Part shown: positions 1 to 12,507 of the stretch, piece after piece | Numbering within the stretch: position 1 is the first letter of the stretch | Layout: the number at the start of each line of letters is the position of its first letter | Assembly (NCBI GenBank): GCA_002104945.1 | Contig: MCFH01000071.1 | Location: 171,082 to 235,081 of the forward strand | Length of the DNA stretch: 64,000 bases | Origin: Piromyces finnis | Taxonomy: Eukaryota; Neocallimastigomycota; Neocallimastigomycetes; Neocallimastigales; Neocallimastigaceae | Direction of reading: 5' to 3' | The notes under the pieces: generated by a model | Told to the model about the DNA's origin: nothing | The model's database searches: none | What the model saw: only the letters and a program-made list of their open reading frames with translations | Position numbers and translations under genes: made by a program

Positions 1-3000
1 GATTTTTGTATTAAAATTTTAAAAGATATGGTTAATGCTCCAGCTAAACGTAAGGAAAAGGAACAACAAGTTTACCATGTTTTAGGATTTTTAAAATCAA
101 TCATTATTGCTCTTGCATTACAAGGTGGTTCAGAACGTAATCGTCACAAGCTCTCAAATTTAGTTGATACTTTATTAAAATTACCAGTTGTTTATGCTGG
201 CTCAGGTAACACTATTATTACTCAATGGGTATTCCAAGTTTTAGAAGTTTTATTATTAGCTGGAAAGAATGATAATCCAAATGTTATTGAACAAGTTCAA
301 TTAGATGTTAAATTAATTGATAATGTTATAAATTCTTTAATGAATATTATGCCAAATCAACAAGATATTATTTTAACTCCATTATGGTTAAATTTAGTAA
401 AACAATCTTTCTTACGTATGGCTGAATTAATTAATGAACAAACATCAAATGATGATATGGTTGAAGATGCTGAAATGATTCATCAACAACAACAATACAT
501 TTATACCCAACATCCACAGTTACTTTCTAATTTTATTAATGTCACTTTCCCAGTTTTAATGAATGAAAGTTCAAAGGCTGTTATTTTCATGAATGCTGCA
601 GAATGTTACATTGAAATTATTAAAAATGGTATGACTAAGCCAATTTTAGAACAAACTCTTATTCAAAAGGAAACTCCAATAACTTTAATGATTAATTTGG
701 CTGGTAAAAGTTTGGGTGATATTAAATATAGAAATTCATGGGGTTCAATTCTTTTAATTATTGAAGCTTTATTTGATGTAAGTTTTTTTTGAAGAATATG
801 ATAATATATTTGAATATATATATGTATATTTTAATGGATACAGTAAACTATTTGAATGCTTTAAAAGTTTAATTTTATTATAAACTCTAATATTTTAAAT
901 ATATAATATTATATATTATATGTTACATAATTAATTTATTTTGTTATCAAATATATATTTATACTAAATTTATTTTTATTCTGTGATTTCTTTTGGATAT
1001 ATTAAAAAAAATAGGTTCTTCAACAAGATTCACTTCCATTATTAGAAGAAATTTTATTAGTTGTCATGTCTATTCGTGATGATACCGATTACAACTCATC
1101 TTTTATTTTCAAATCTGAATTAGACAGTGTAATTATGGCCTCAGTTCGTGCTATTGGTATGGAAAACTTTGAGACTTTAGTTCCATTAAATATTGAAAGA
1201 GAAAATCCAGATGCTCCAGTCAGACCATATCTTTTATCTATTTTCACTAAAGCTTTAGCTGCTAATCAAAGTTCTTCTAAATTCGGTAACAATTCATTAA
1301 AATTCTATAGTGTCTATTTCTTACCATTAGCTAAAAGATTATACACCAAGAGTGCTGAATACTGGAAACAAGGTAAATTTACTGAATCCAAGCTTTTTGA
1401 AACTTTAGCTACTCAAGTTTGGCAAATTTTCCCAGAATTATGTGGTTCCATGCCAGGTGATGTTAAGCAATCCTTCCATTTAATTGTACAACACTTAGGT
1501 ATGATTTTACAACAGCCAATCGAAAAAATCTATCCAAATTTATCTTCCAAACCAGAATTACGTCCATTAGTTTGTGCTGGTCTTCAAGACTTAATTAACA
1601 AGAACTATGATATTATTAATAATCCAAAGGAAGCTGTCACCGATGAAGTTGTTTGGAAGGCTAAGAATAATTTAACTGAAATTAAAAAGTATGTTGCGAA
1701 ATTCTTAGCTACTCTTTGTAATGTTTTTACTAATGTTTCATTAGAAACTTTAGAAAGTATTAAAAAGGGTAATGTTAGTGCTTTCTATGAAAAGGAAAGA
1801 TTAGCTTATGAAGATACTATCGGTAGTTGCTTAAAGATCGCCGATGATAAGGATATTTCTGACTACTTTAAGAATTTAGTTAAAACTCTTCTTCAATCAC
1901 AAATCAACAATAATGGTAATGAAGGCCAAAAGAATAATGCTCAAGATCTTCAAAAAACTTATAGATTATACTACATTCTTGATTTAATGTTAGTTTTCTT
2001 ACCACATTTACCAGAAATGAAGGAACCAGGTAATGTTGATGAAAATAACCCAGTTGTTTTATATTACAAGGTTTTAATCGGTCAAATTAATGATACTGAT
2101 TCTATGATTCAAAAGAAGACCTATAAATCATTATCAACTCTTATTTCCAATGTTAAAGATAAACCAGAATTCTTAAAGGTTATTAACATTGAAGAACTTA
2201 TTTCTCAACTTATTGATCCACAAGTTATTATGAAGTTATCAGCCAACAGTGGTGTTAAAAAATTACGTACTAACACTTTAATTAGCGCTGTCAGTGCTAT
2301 TAATCCAGAGCAATCTGAAATTCTTTTACAAATTGTTCCAATTATTCTTTCCGAAATTATTCTCGGTACTAAGGAAGTTAATGAAAAGACTAGAAATACT
2401 TCCTATGATGGTATTGTTATTATGGGTAAAAAGATGCTTGAAATCGGTAAATTAAATGAACAAAATAGTATGATGGGTGAAGGTCAAAGTACATCTACAA
2501 ACAATTCATTTGATATGTCTAGATTAAATAATGATATTTCTTCAATTGATGAAAGCAACAAGAAGGTTAATGTTAATTTGAATGAATACTTTATGATGGT
2601 AGTAGCTGGTTTAGCTGGTTCTTCACCACACATGCAAGCTGCCACTATTGGTTGTTTATCTAGATTATTATACGAATTTAGAGATGACATGGACAAGCAA
2701 TTAATTAAGGAACTTTTAACTACTGTTATGTATTTCATGAATTCCTTAAGTCGTGAAGTCTTAAAGGCTGTTCTTGGTTTTGTCAAGGTTGCTATTGTTT
2801 GCTTAGAACAAGAACTTTTAGAAGATTTCGTTGAATTAATTGTAAGTAGCAAAGAAATTTATATCTAATTGCAAAAATATAGTAATTTGGTGTTGATTGT
2901 AAATTGGTTATGTTTTTTTTCTTATTTTATGAAAACCATCAATGGCCCATAATATATATATTATGGAAATAAATATTAACTAATAAATATATATATATTT

Positions 3001-4319
3001 ATGGAAACAATCATCAACAAATATAATATATTTTCATGGAAATAATTATAAACTAACAAATAATATTTTATATATTAATTATTAGATTACATCTATTTTA
3101 TCTTGTTCTAAAGATAAAAAGTCTCACTTTAAGACCAAGGTTCGTCACATTTTTGAACGTTTAATTAGAAAGTTCAGCTATGAAGTTGTTGAAGGTTTTG
3201 TTCCAGAAGACAGTAAGAAATTAATTGTTAATATTCGTAAGAGACGTGACAGAGCCAAGAGAAAGAGTAACAATGAGAAGAAGGATGAAGAAAATAAGAA
3301 CAAAGAAAAAACTAATGAAAATTACGAAAAAACTATGTATGATAGTGAAAGTGATTTAGGTAGTGGTGATGAAGGATCAGATGATGAAGATGAAGATATG
3401 GATAGTTTCCTTCCAGATCATTTCAAGACCTCAAATAAAACTAAAAAGCATGATGGTACTTGGATTAAGGAATCTGAAGATGCTATTGATTTCTTAGATC
3501 CACGTATTGTTTCTAGGGTTATTGGTACAAAAGAATCTACTATTGATGGTAGTAAGAGAAAGAATAAGAAGGATATCTTTAAGCGTAATGATTCTGGTAA
3601 GATGATTATTAATGATTCTGATGAAGAAGGTAATAATGGTAATGACATGGAAGAAGCTGCCGAAGAAGATTACTACATGCAAAGTGTTAAGAGTGCTGAT
3701 AGATTCACTCGTACACCATCTGGTCGTGTTAAGTTTAATAAAACTCAAACCAAGCGTGGAAGAAGTGAAGATGATGACTTTATGGATGAAGATGACTACA
3801 CCGAAGAAAAGAGTAACAAGCGTGGTAAGGGTGAAAACGGTAAGATTGCTAATATGCTTGGTAAAAACTATAAGGCTAAGGTAATTGGATTATTAATTAT
3901 ATAGTGAAAAAAATAAAGTCAACCATATAGTACAAATCAATTCCTAATATGTTTTTACAATTTATTTTAAATTAGAATGCTGCTGGTGATGTCAAAAAGA
4001 AGAACCAATTGGATCCATATGCTTACATTCCATTAAACTCTAAGATTGTTGGAAACAAGTAATTATTTTTTTTCTGTTTTTAATAAAATCTTAAATTATA
4101 AATATAAAAAGTTTAATTGTTATTCAATTATAATCAATACTCATTTTTAATTTTTAATTTTTTTTTTTTTTTAAAAAAATTAGACGTAAGTCAGCAAAGG
4201 TTGCTGGTTCATTTAAAAACATTATTCGTGCTGCTCAAAAGGGTAGTGCCGAAGGTCATAATTCTGCAAGAAAACAAAGAATCGCTCAAACAAGAAAAGG
4301 AAACAAAAAACACAAATAA
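1..4319 (+). CDS. RRP12: RRP12-like ribosome biogenesis/export factor, 5' end cut by window
   Basis: HEAT-repeat protein of the RRP12 family (NUC173 domain), which in other fungi helps mature and export both ribosomal subunits from the nucleus. The frame is open from base 1, so the N-terminus lies outside the window. Five exons keep phase: 1-777, 1015-2841, 3086-3880, 3976-4058 and 4184-4319, giving 1205 residues. Each intron is GT/AG (GTAAGT at 778 and 2842). The helical repeat region is followed by the family block containing VRHIFERLIRKFSYE and VNIRKRRDRAKRK near 3140-3260. Then comes an acidic stretch (SDDEDEDMDSF, 3380s) and a very basic C-terminus ending in RKGNKKHK. This order of HEAT repeats, acidic linker and basic tail is typical of RRP12. 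RPS8, another ribosome gene, lies 870 bases downstream on the same strand, but separate transcription is expected. Confidence 0.9.
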
Positions 4320-4807
4320 ATCAATTAATGAAATAAGCCATGATAGCCCTTTTTTTTCATAATATCTAATGTTTTTAAATTATTAGTCTTTTTTTTTTCT
4401 TTAATCCCATTTATTTATACACATACTATAGTATCTGATTTTATATTATTTTAAACATAAAAATAAATATTTATTCTATTTATCATTTTACTTTAAAAAA
4501 AAAAAAAAACATATCAGCATGTTTTTTATTAGAATTTCACAAAATGTAGAATTTTTTTTTTTTTTTACTTTTTAAAATTTTAACACAAAGAATCATAATA
4601 ATAAAATAGATAATTAAAAAAAAAAGTTTATTTTTTTTATAAGTTTGAAAATCTTTGAATTGAAAATGAAAAAAGGATAGTGGAAGTAAAAACATATCAA
4701 AAACAAGAAAAGTAAAAAGTAGGACTATGGTTAATGCTTTTAAATTCATGCATAGAAAAAGGTTACAAAATTTTATTTTTTATTAATTAAAACGTTTTTA
4801 ATTTTAA

Positions 4808-4841
<34 letters not shown>

Positions 4842-5188
4842 ATATCTCCAAAAAAATTTTTTTTTCCTTTTTTTATTTCTAATTATTTTTTCCTTCATTC
4901 TTTAAAGAAAAAGGCTTCCCTCTTACTCCGCCAGTAACAACAACAAAAAACATCGATTTTTTAGGTGAAAAAAAATTTTTTTTAAAAAAATATAATATAT
5001 GATCAATATATTATATTATATTAGATAATATATTGTAAATAAATTGACTATATAATTTTAGTCAATCATCGATCAGAATTTTTTGTGGCAGTGTATTGTG
5101 ATTGGTAAAAATAAAAAAAGAGAATAGTTAACAAAAATGAAATTTCACTAATTAGTTTTAATCTTTCTCTTTTTTAAATTAGTTAATC
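4320..5188. other. Intergenic/5' region of RPS8
   Basis: AT-rich spacer with long T and A runs. A GC-richer patch at about 4910-4965 contains a pyrimidine-rich CTTCCCTCTTACTCC element that could be the RPS8 transcription start. A 7-bp inverted repeat, TTGACTA/TAGTCAA, lies at about 5043-5064. No ORF here looks genuine. A 5'UTR intron is possible but cannot be shown. Confidence 0.4.
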
Positions 5189-6335
5189 ATGGGTAAATAT
5201 TATATGTTGTATTTATGGATTAAATGAAATAAAAAAAGAGATGTTTATGTTTTTATAATTATGAATGGATGAATAAAAATTTTAAATAAAAAAAGTTTTG
5301 TAAAAAAATAATGTGGTATATGTTGGTGGTAGCGTTATTATTTATAATGGTATAATGTTCATTATAAATAATAAAGGGAAAAGAATGTAATGTTTAATGA
5401 GTAAATAATAATAAAAATTATTATTATGGATAAAATTAAAAGAAAAATGTAAATAATTCTATTCATATTAAAACGAAACTCTCTTTAAATGTATAAAAAA
5501 TGAAAATGAATCAATTTATTAACATTTTTATGAATTTTAAAAATAGGTATTAGCAGAGACAGTCGTCACAAGCGTAACGCTACCGGTGCCAAGCGCGCCC
5601 AATACCGTAAGAAGAGAAAGTTCGAAATGGGTCGTCAAAACTCTTTAACTAAGCTCGGAAGCAAGAAGATCCACACCATCAGAGTTAGAGGTGGTAATCT
5701 TAAGTACAGAGCCTTAAGATTAGATAGCGGTAACTTCTCCTGGGGTTCCGAAACTATTACCCGTAAGACTCGTATTGTTGCTGTTGTCTACAACGCCTCT
5801 GATAACGATCTTGTCCGTACTAACACTCTTGTCAAGAACGCCATTGTTCAAATTGATGCTGCTCCATTCAGACAATGGTACGAAACCCACTACGGTGTCG
5901 TTCTCGGAAAGAAGAAGGTAAATTTTAGTTGAAATAGATAAATTATAAAAATGAATATATTGTATAAAATGATGAATGTGTAATTAATTATGAATTTATC
6001 CTTTATTTTGAATAATAAAGGCCGATGAAGAAACTACCAAGGTCTCCAACAAGGTCCAACGTAAGCACGAATCCCGTAAGGCTCAAGCTGAAATTGAATC
6101 TAACATCAAGGACCAATTCGCTGCTGGTCGTCTCTACGGTAATTATCATAAATAATAATAGTAGACAAATAAAAAAAATGAAATGGTAAAAGTGCAATGA
6201 TGTTAATAATACATATTTTATAATATAATAGCCTGTATCTCCTCCCGTCCAGGTCAATCCGGTCGTGCCGATGGTTACATCTTAGAAGGAAAGGAACTCG
6301 ACTTCTACGTCAGAAAGATTAAGTCTAAGAAGTAA
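5189..6335 (+). CDS. RPS8: 40S ribosomal protein S8 (eS8)
   Basis: Small-subunit ribosomal protein eS8, 198 residues, about the usual length. Four exons: 5189-5192 (only ATGG), 5547-5917, 6021-6138 and 6232-6335. The four-base first exon joins to give [18 protein letters not shown], the invariant eS8 N-terminus. Further family blocks are [50 protein letters not shown] and the end [10 protein letters not shown]. Introns of 354, 103 and 93 bases all have GT/AG ends. A first intron directly behind the start codon is common in fungal ribosomal protein genes and often affects expression. Codon use is visibly richer in G and C (AAG, CTC, GCC, CGT) than in neighbouring genes, as expected for a very highly expressed gene. 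Confidence 0.97.
5335..5374 (+). repeat. Perfect 15-bp inverted repeat in RPS8 intron 1
   Basis: The arms TTATTATTTATAATG (5335-5349) and CATTATAAATAATAA (5360-5374) are exact reverse complements with a 10-base loop. In RNA this would be a stable hairpin inside the first intron of RPS8. No C/D or H/ACA snoRNA boxes were recognised around it, so a function is not claimed. Confidence 0.7.
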
Positions 6336-7315
6336 AAAGTGTATTAATATCAATATACATGTTTTAATACAATTTTTGACAACCTTAAATAAAGATAAAA
6401 TTAAAAAAAATAAAGATTTTTTTAATGTTCATGTTTTTTTGAGTAAATATATTTTAAAAATAAAATATAATTTTTTTTAGTATTTTAAATATTTATTATA
6501 TATAATATTTAAGAGTAGTGTGAATTATTATTTTAATAAACGAGATTAACATATAACAAATTTTATAAGAGTAAAAAGCAGTAAAAGAGGACGATACAAA
6601 TTCTTTTAAGTATATTTAAAAAAAGTAATGTTTGTTAATTATGATAATTTTTTTTGCGAAAAGAAAAAAAGGAGTTCTATATTTTTGAAGAGGAAGAGGT
6701 TTTTTAACTTAAGTTATTTGGATCTTACAACAGTGAAGGATACACCAAATACGAAAAGAAGAGGATGAATTGTAGAAAATGTGAATCTTTAGTTTACTGA
6801 AAAAAAAAAATATCACAAAGTATGTAGTAGAATATTGCCACCTAAAAAGTTTTTATAATTTTATGGTTATAAAATGTAGTTTACCCCGAGGCAAATTGGT
6901 TTCACTTTTAAGTTTTTTTTTTTTTTTTTACAGTAAATTTTTATTCAATGTTAATCTTGGAAATTAGAAACATTTTAATATTTGAAAGGAAAGGGAAAAA
7001 AAAAAAAATTCTCTCTTTTTTTTTTTTTTTGTTTTTCGTTTTTATTTTCAAGGTAAAGTTTTCGCATCATAAATAAACGATGCTATTTTCTCATTTATTT
7101 TATGATGCTATTGTTTCCCTTATACATTTCAAAAATAAAAAAATAAAAACTTTTTTTTTTTCTCATCTCCATTCCAATCCAATAAGCTACAATAAAATAC
7201 AATAAAAAATAAAAAAATAAAAAATAAAAAAAAGAGACTTTGTAATATTCAATGATACTGACTAAAAAATTTATAGTATAGGAAAATAAAAAAAAAAATA
7301 AATAAAAATATTTCA

Positions 7316-7346
<31 letters not shown>

Positions 7347-7512
7347 GTTAGTATGGTTACTGCGCAATCATTAAAATTATTTTTTTAATTGTTATTTGTT
7401 GTTTGTTGGCGTTGTTGTTTTCAATATTTTATTTATTTAGAAGAGGCTAAAAAAAAAAAAAAATCATGTTTATGACCTAAAATAAAAATTAAAAAATAAA
7501 TCTTTAATAATG

Positions 7513-7567
<55 letters not shown>

Positions 7568-7675
7568 TAAAATCTTTAAAAATATATTACCTACAACAGT
7601 AATTATTTTTTTTTTTTAATATAAACCTAATTTGAATACTATTTTTTTTTATATAAATTTCATTTAAAAAAAAAA
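6336..7675. other. Intergenic, AT-rich, with one coding-like fragment
   Basis: Mostly homopolymer-rich spacer, including an uninterrupted run of about 53 A at 7513-7565. A GC-richer island at 6690-6800 holds an open plus-strand stretch at 6720-6797 (26 codons, stop at 6798-6800). It reads GSYNSEGYTKYEKKRM and then NCRKCESLVY, which looks like protein but has no plausible start. It may be a decayed exon. Nothing else coding-like was seen. Confidence 0.35.
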
Positions 7676-7712
7676 AAAAAAAAAAAGGTTAAAAAGAATG
7701 CCTTGGATATAT

Positions 7713-8115
7713 TCATTCGTAGTTGATTGGGATAATGAAGGATACTACCAGAATTAAAATAGAATAAAGTTGATTATTATTCCTAAACATAATCATAACT
7801 CCCCCGGCTATCTTTGTATCTGTCGTTATTATAGTAATACCGAAACTATTTTTTTTTTTTTTTTCATCATCATCATCATCATTAAATTTTAAATTGTTCT
7901 TTTATCAATACAATTCAAAGTATCTTTGTCCTCACTTAACTTTCTTGACCTTTTTTTTTAACTCTTTTCTCCAAAATACATAGAAGAAACCATATTATTT
8001 ATTTAATAAATTTTGTTGAAAAAGAAAAGGGAAAAGACAAGTAATAATTCAATTTATAAACATTTCCCTCTTTTTTTTTTTTCTTTTTCGGCGGCAATCT
8101 ATAGATGAAGCATTA

Positions 8116-8150
<35 letters not shown>

Positions 8151-10315
8151 AATGATAAAAACAAAAAATAAAGGTTCAATAGAATAAACAGTTTTTACCA
8201 CATTCATCAAAGTTTTTATATTCCAATAGATAAGAGGATTTCACAACTTTTTTTTTTTTTTTTTTTTTTTTACTAAAAATCATTGTTTAGGTAAAACCAT
8301 TGAAAGGTTATCAAGAACACTAATGTTGTAGTGATAGAGCAAAGGAAGGTTCTGTAGGATTCTGTATATATAATCAGATGACCAGATTTAATATTACCAT
8401 TTTCATTTTCTTGAATGGAAATCTTAATAATTCCATAGGAAAGAGAAAGAGTGGGTTGAATGGACATACACACACGCCATATTATTCTACTTGATAATGT
8501 AAACTTTTATTATTTCTTTTTTTTTAAAATAAAAAAAAAAAAATTAGATAGAGGGAGTAAGAAGGGAAGTATAAATCCTGTCTCCATACAATACATTTAC
8601 AGTATAAATGGCAAAGTTTATCAAACTATACCAATAGTTTTTATATACATTATTTTTTTTTTTTTTTTTTATTATTATTTTGTTATCGATAGTCATGGGT
8701 AACCTTACCTAATATAAAGGTTATAATATATAATTTTTAAGAAAAAAAAGGGAGAAACACTAAAAAAAAAAAACAAAAAAAAAAAAAAAAAAATTAAAAA
8801 AACATTTAATTCCAGATAGTTCACTGTTGAACTTTTAATCAATTATATATATATATATGGTTCATATAGTTTATACCATTAATTAAGAATGCTTTCATAT
8901 TTAAAATAAAAAAAAAATATATATATAAGAGTATCAAGTTCAATACTAAAGATAAAGCCAATACTTTGCCAAAACAATCATTGAAAATTCTAATATTTTT
9001 TTCTTTGTTTTATATTGTTTTTGGTTTGTTTTGTTTTCCTTTTCACCTCCTTCTTCTATGCTATCATTTAATTTTTTTTTTTTTTTTTTTTTTTTTGATG
9101 ATGATGATAAAAGAAGGAGATTCTATCTGACATTCATTAAAGGCAACAACAACAACTCTATACTATTATTTTTTAAAAAAAAAAAAAAAAAGACTAGAAA
9201 CTACATCCTACCCATTTTTTTTTATTCATTATATTTATTTGTGTTTAAATTTATTTTAAAATACATGTAAATATATATATTGATAATTTTTATCTCTTTA
9301 TTAGAGTAACCATGAAAGTCTTGATATAATTGTTGTCATTTAAATTATTTAATTGACCTTTTACCAACAATAAACCTAAATATGAATACTATTTAAAAAA
9401 AAAAAAAATAAAATAAAATTGGATAATCCTGTTTGTCAATTACATTATTATCTAATTGTAGGAAGAGATGATTTTATAATTTATTGAAATTAAACATAAA
9501 TATAGAGAGTTTATAAAGCATACTTCTTTACCTATTTACCTCACCTCACACTCCTATTCCTATTATCCTATTATCCCTCTTTAAAAGAAAAAAAAATCAA
9601 TTAACTGCACGATTTACCATAAAAAAAATTTTTTTTATATAGTTCAATGAATTTGTTAATATTAAAAAAAAAAAAAACTTTTTTAATACTAATTTTATTT
9701 TTATTATTTATTATTTATTATTTATTGTTGTTGTTGTTGTTGTTGTTATTTTATTTTGTTATTGTTATTATTTATAAAAAAAAATATATATGACATTGAT
9801 ATATATATTTAATGGAACTAGGTTGTTGCCGTTTTTTTTTTTTTTTTTCATTATCCTTGAATTTAAAAATTACTTTCTTTCACTCGTCCTCCGGTCATTT
9901 TGAAAATTTTATTTGTTCTATGATTAGTAAAAAAGGTTATTTTTTATTTTTTTTTTTTTTTTTTTACAAACATAAAATAATGCATCATATATATATAGTT
10001 TATCTAATATCAATAATAAAAAAAAAAAGGAATCCACCTACTAATTTATTTTAATAATAGATATAATTATATTATCTTTTTTCTTTTGAAAAAAAAAAAA
10101 AAGGTTTCAAAAATGTTAGGTAATGAAAGATTAGCAATAAACTTTCTATCTTTTTTTTTTTTTTTAATATCATTTCCACAGTCTTAATTTGTACAAACTA
10201 ACTATATTTCCTTTTTTATTTGATATACTACTATGTAGTAATTGTATATAATGAAATTATATTTCCCTTTTTCACAGGATATCCAATTTTTTAAGTCGTT
10301 ATATATAAATAAATC

Positions 10316-10361
<46 letters not shown>

Positions 10362-12054
10362 CTTTTCATAAAATATTACCCAAATTTATAAAAAAAAAAA
10401 AAAAAAAAGTCATTATTTTTTTATGGCTATCTATTTTTTAAAGTAATAACTTTTTTTCTTTTTTCCAATTTTTGGTCTTCCATCCCATTTATTCCTCAAC
10501 CTGATTCTATTCTTCATTAATTTTTTTTTTTTTTTTTTTTTTTGTAACGATTTAATTACTCAACTAGTGTAATATTCAGTCTGGTTTGGTCTATTTGATT
10601 AAAAAAAATAATAATAATATTTGTAAAAAAGGAGAAAGGTTTATATCATTATTTATTTTATTTTTTTTTTTTTTTTTTTTTTTTTTTTGATATAGGATAA
10701 TTTTTCACTACATAACTCGATGTAGTATTACTTTTCTTATTATAATTATAACTATTGAAATTTTTTATAATATATATATTATTATTTACTTATTTACCAA
10801 GCTATTTTTGTTTATGTATATATATATTAAAAATAATAATACTAATAATTAATTTTGAAAGCATCTTAATATATAAAGAAAAAATGAATGATATTTCTAA
10901 ACCTTTAATACAAAATTCTAAGGAGAAAAAAAAAATATTCGAAAGAAAGAAAAAAAAAAATTAAATTTGAAAATAAATGATTTAAATGACATTATGAAAA
11001 TAAAGTAAACTTTTTTTTTTTTCAAATTTTAAATATTCAAGATTAGGATAAAAAAAAAAAAAAAAAAAAAAAAAGCGTTTTAAATTCTTTTATTAATAAT
11101 TCTAATCAAAATCAAAATATGTTTTTTAAACCATGAGAAATTGATCATAAATCATATAAAAGATTAATAATGGGTAATAGGAATGTATGTATTAGTTAAT
11201 ACTACATGAATGACCGAATTCCTATTTAAAATTTACTCAAAATTGAAATAAAAAAAAAAAAAAAAAAAAGTAAAATTAATTATACATAAAACTATAAAAG
11301 ATAAAAATAAAATGAACCTTTTAAAAGATGGAGAGTATGATATGGAAAGATTTTTTTTTTTTTTTTTTTTTTTTCATAAAACTTTTCAAAATAATAAAAA
11401 ATCCTAAAACTTGCCAGTATAATAAATACTAATCTAACCCTTAAATAGAAATTTACTAATGAATTAGGAAAAAAGAAAGAGTTAAAAAAAAGTAGAATAG
11501 TAATAAGAATCAATCAATAAAATAATATAAAGGTTAAAAGCGATGATATATTTATTTTAATTAAGAGTTTTTTATAGTCCCTGTGTATTTTGTAGAGTAG
11601 CTTTTCTTTACTTTTGATGACTTTGTAGGTTAGGTTAAATAATATTTCTCAATTTTTTTTAACCTAACCAACCACCTATGTATCTATGTATCTATGTATA
11701 ATTATTTATAATGACAACATTATTTTATGCTAATAATCACATTTTTGTATGCCATTCACACATGATTTCGTGTGTGCTATTAACTTTACGTACTTTGATA
11801 ATAAGCAATAAATAAAACATTAAAAACAACAACAATGGCAGTAAGCAATAAATAAAACATTAAAAACAACAAATAACTAATAACCAATAATTTATGGTAA
11901 TAATAATCTGACTGTAATAGAAATAATTTAGCAGAAATAGAGTAATACACTAAATAATAAGAGTGATAATAAAATACATTCCTATTTAATTTAGAGGTCA
12001 TCTTCTACTTTTTCCCAAATAATAAAAAACTATTAAAAAAAAGAGTAGTATCAT
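7713..12054 (-). pseudogene. Probable decayed membrane-protein gene (family unknown)
   Basis: No intact gene is claimed. The minus strand has a chain of coding-like pieces separated by A/T tracts. At 11292-11639 about 115 codons are open except for one TGA at 11514-11516; they include LTYKVIKSKEKLLYKIHRDY and hydrophobic stretches. At 11786-12001 lies a 71-codon piece with a membrane-like segment. Other pieces lie at 8949-9074 (42 codons, acidic linker then ILEFSMIVLAKYWLYL), 8557-8640, 8276-8503 (76 codons, contains FLCSITTTLVFLITFQWFYL) and 7713-7850 (45 codons, hydrophobic end LYSILILVVSFIIPINYE). A 40-bp tandem duplication at about 11811-11870 shifts the frame of the 12001 piece. Several hydrophobic helices suggest a multi-pass protein. 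It may instead be a real gene with many introns, since no complete exon chain could be built. Confidence 0.4.
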
Positions 12055-12507
12055 TTTTATATTGTATTGTTACTTTGTCATTTTTTATTTTTTTTTCGTT
12101 TTTTTTTTTTTCTTATAAATAAGTCATTTATGCTATATAGATTTCTTTATGTAAAAAACAACTTTTTGGTTATATAATCATAAAGAATGATGAAATAAAT
12201 AAAAAGGAAAATATGAAAAAGTTAAAACGCAAACTTTTTTTTTTTTTTTTTAAAATAATAATTATATTCTTTTGATAATTTATAATAGAATAAATATATA
12301 ATATATAGGTAGAGTAAACGTAGATTGGATAAATATATACGTTTTTTTTTAATTATTACTATTATTACAATTACAATAGTTAAAAAAGTTCATTGAGAAA
12401 CGAATCGTAAAAAAAAAAATTAGAAATTGTATTGTAGTGATAATAGTGATCATAAGACGAGATCTTTAAATAATTATACTTTGTATTGAAAATCTTTTTT
12501 TTTTTTT

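Noticed and set aside
7095-7367. Poly-Lys/poly-Phe ORFs here and at 9031, 15461, 34660, 34833, 37978, 54113
   Set aside because: Translations of A and T homopolymers without any conserved pattern.
11600-11670. Telomere-like GGTTAGGTTA
   Set aside because: Only two units, in inverted arrangement, inside coding-like sequence; no array.
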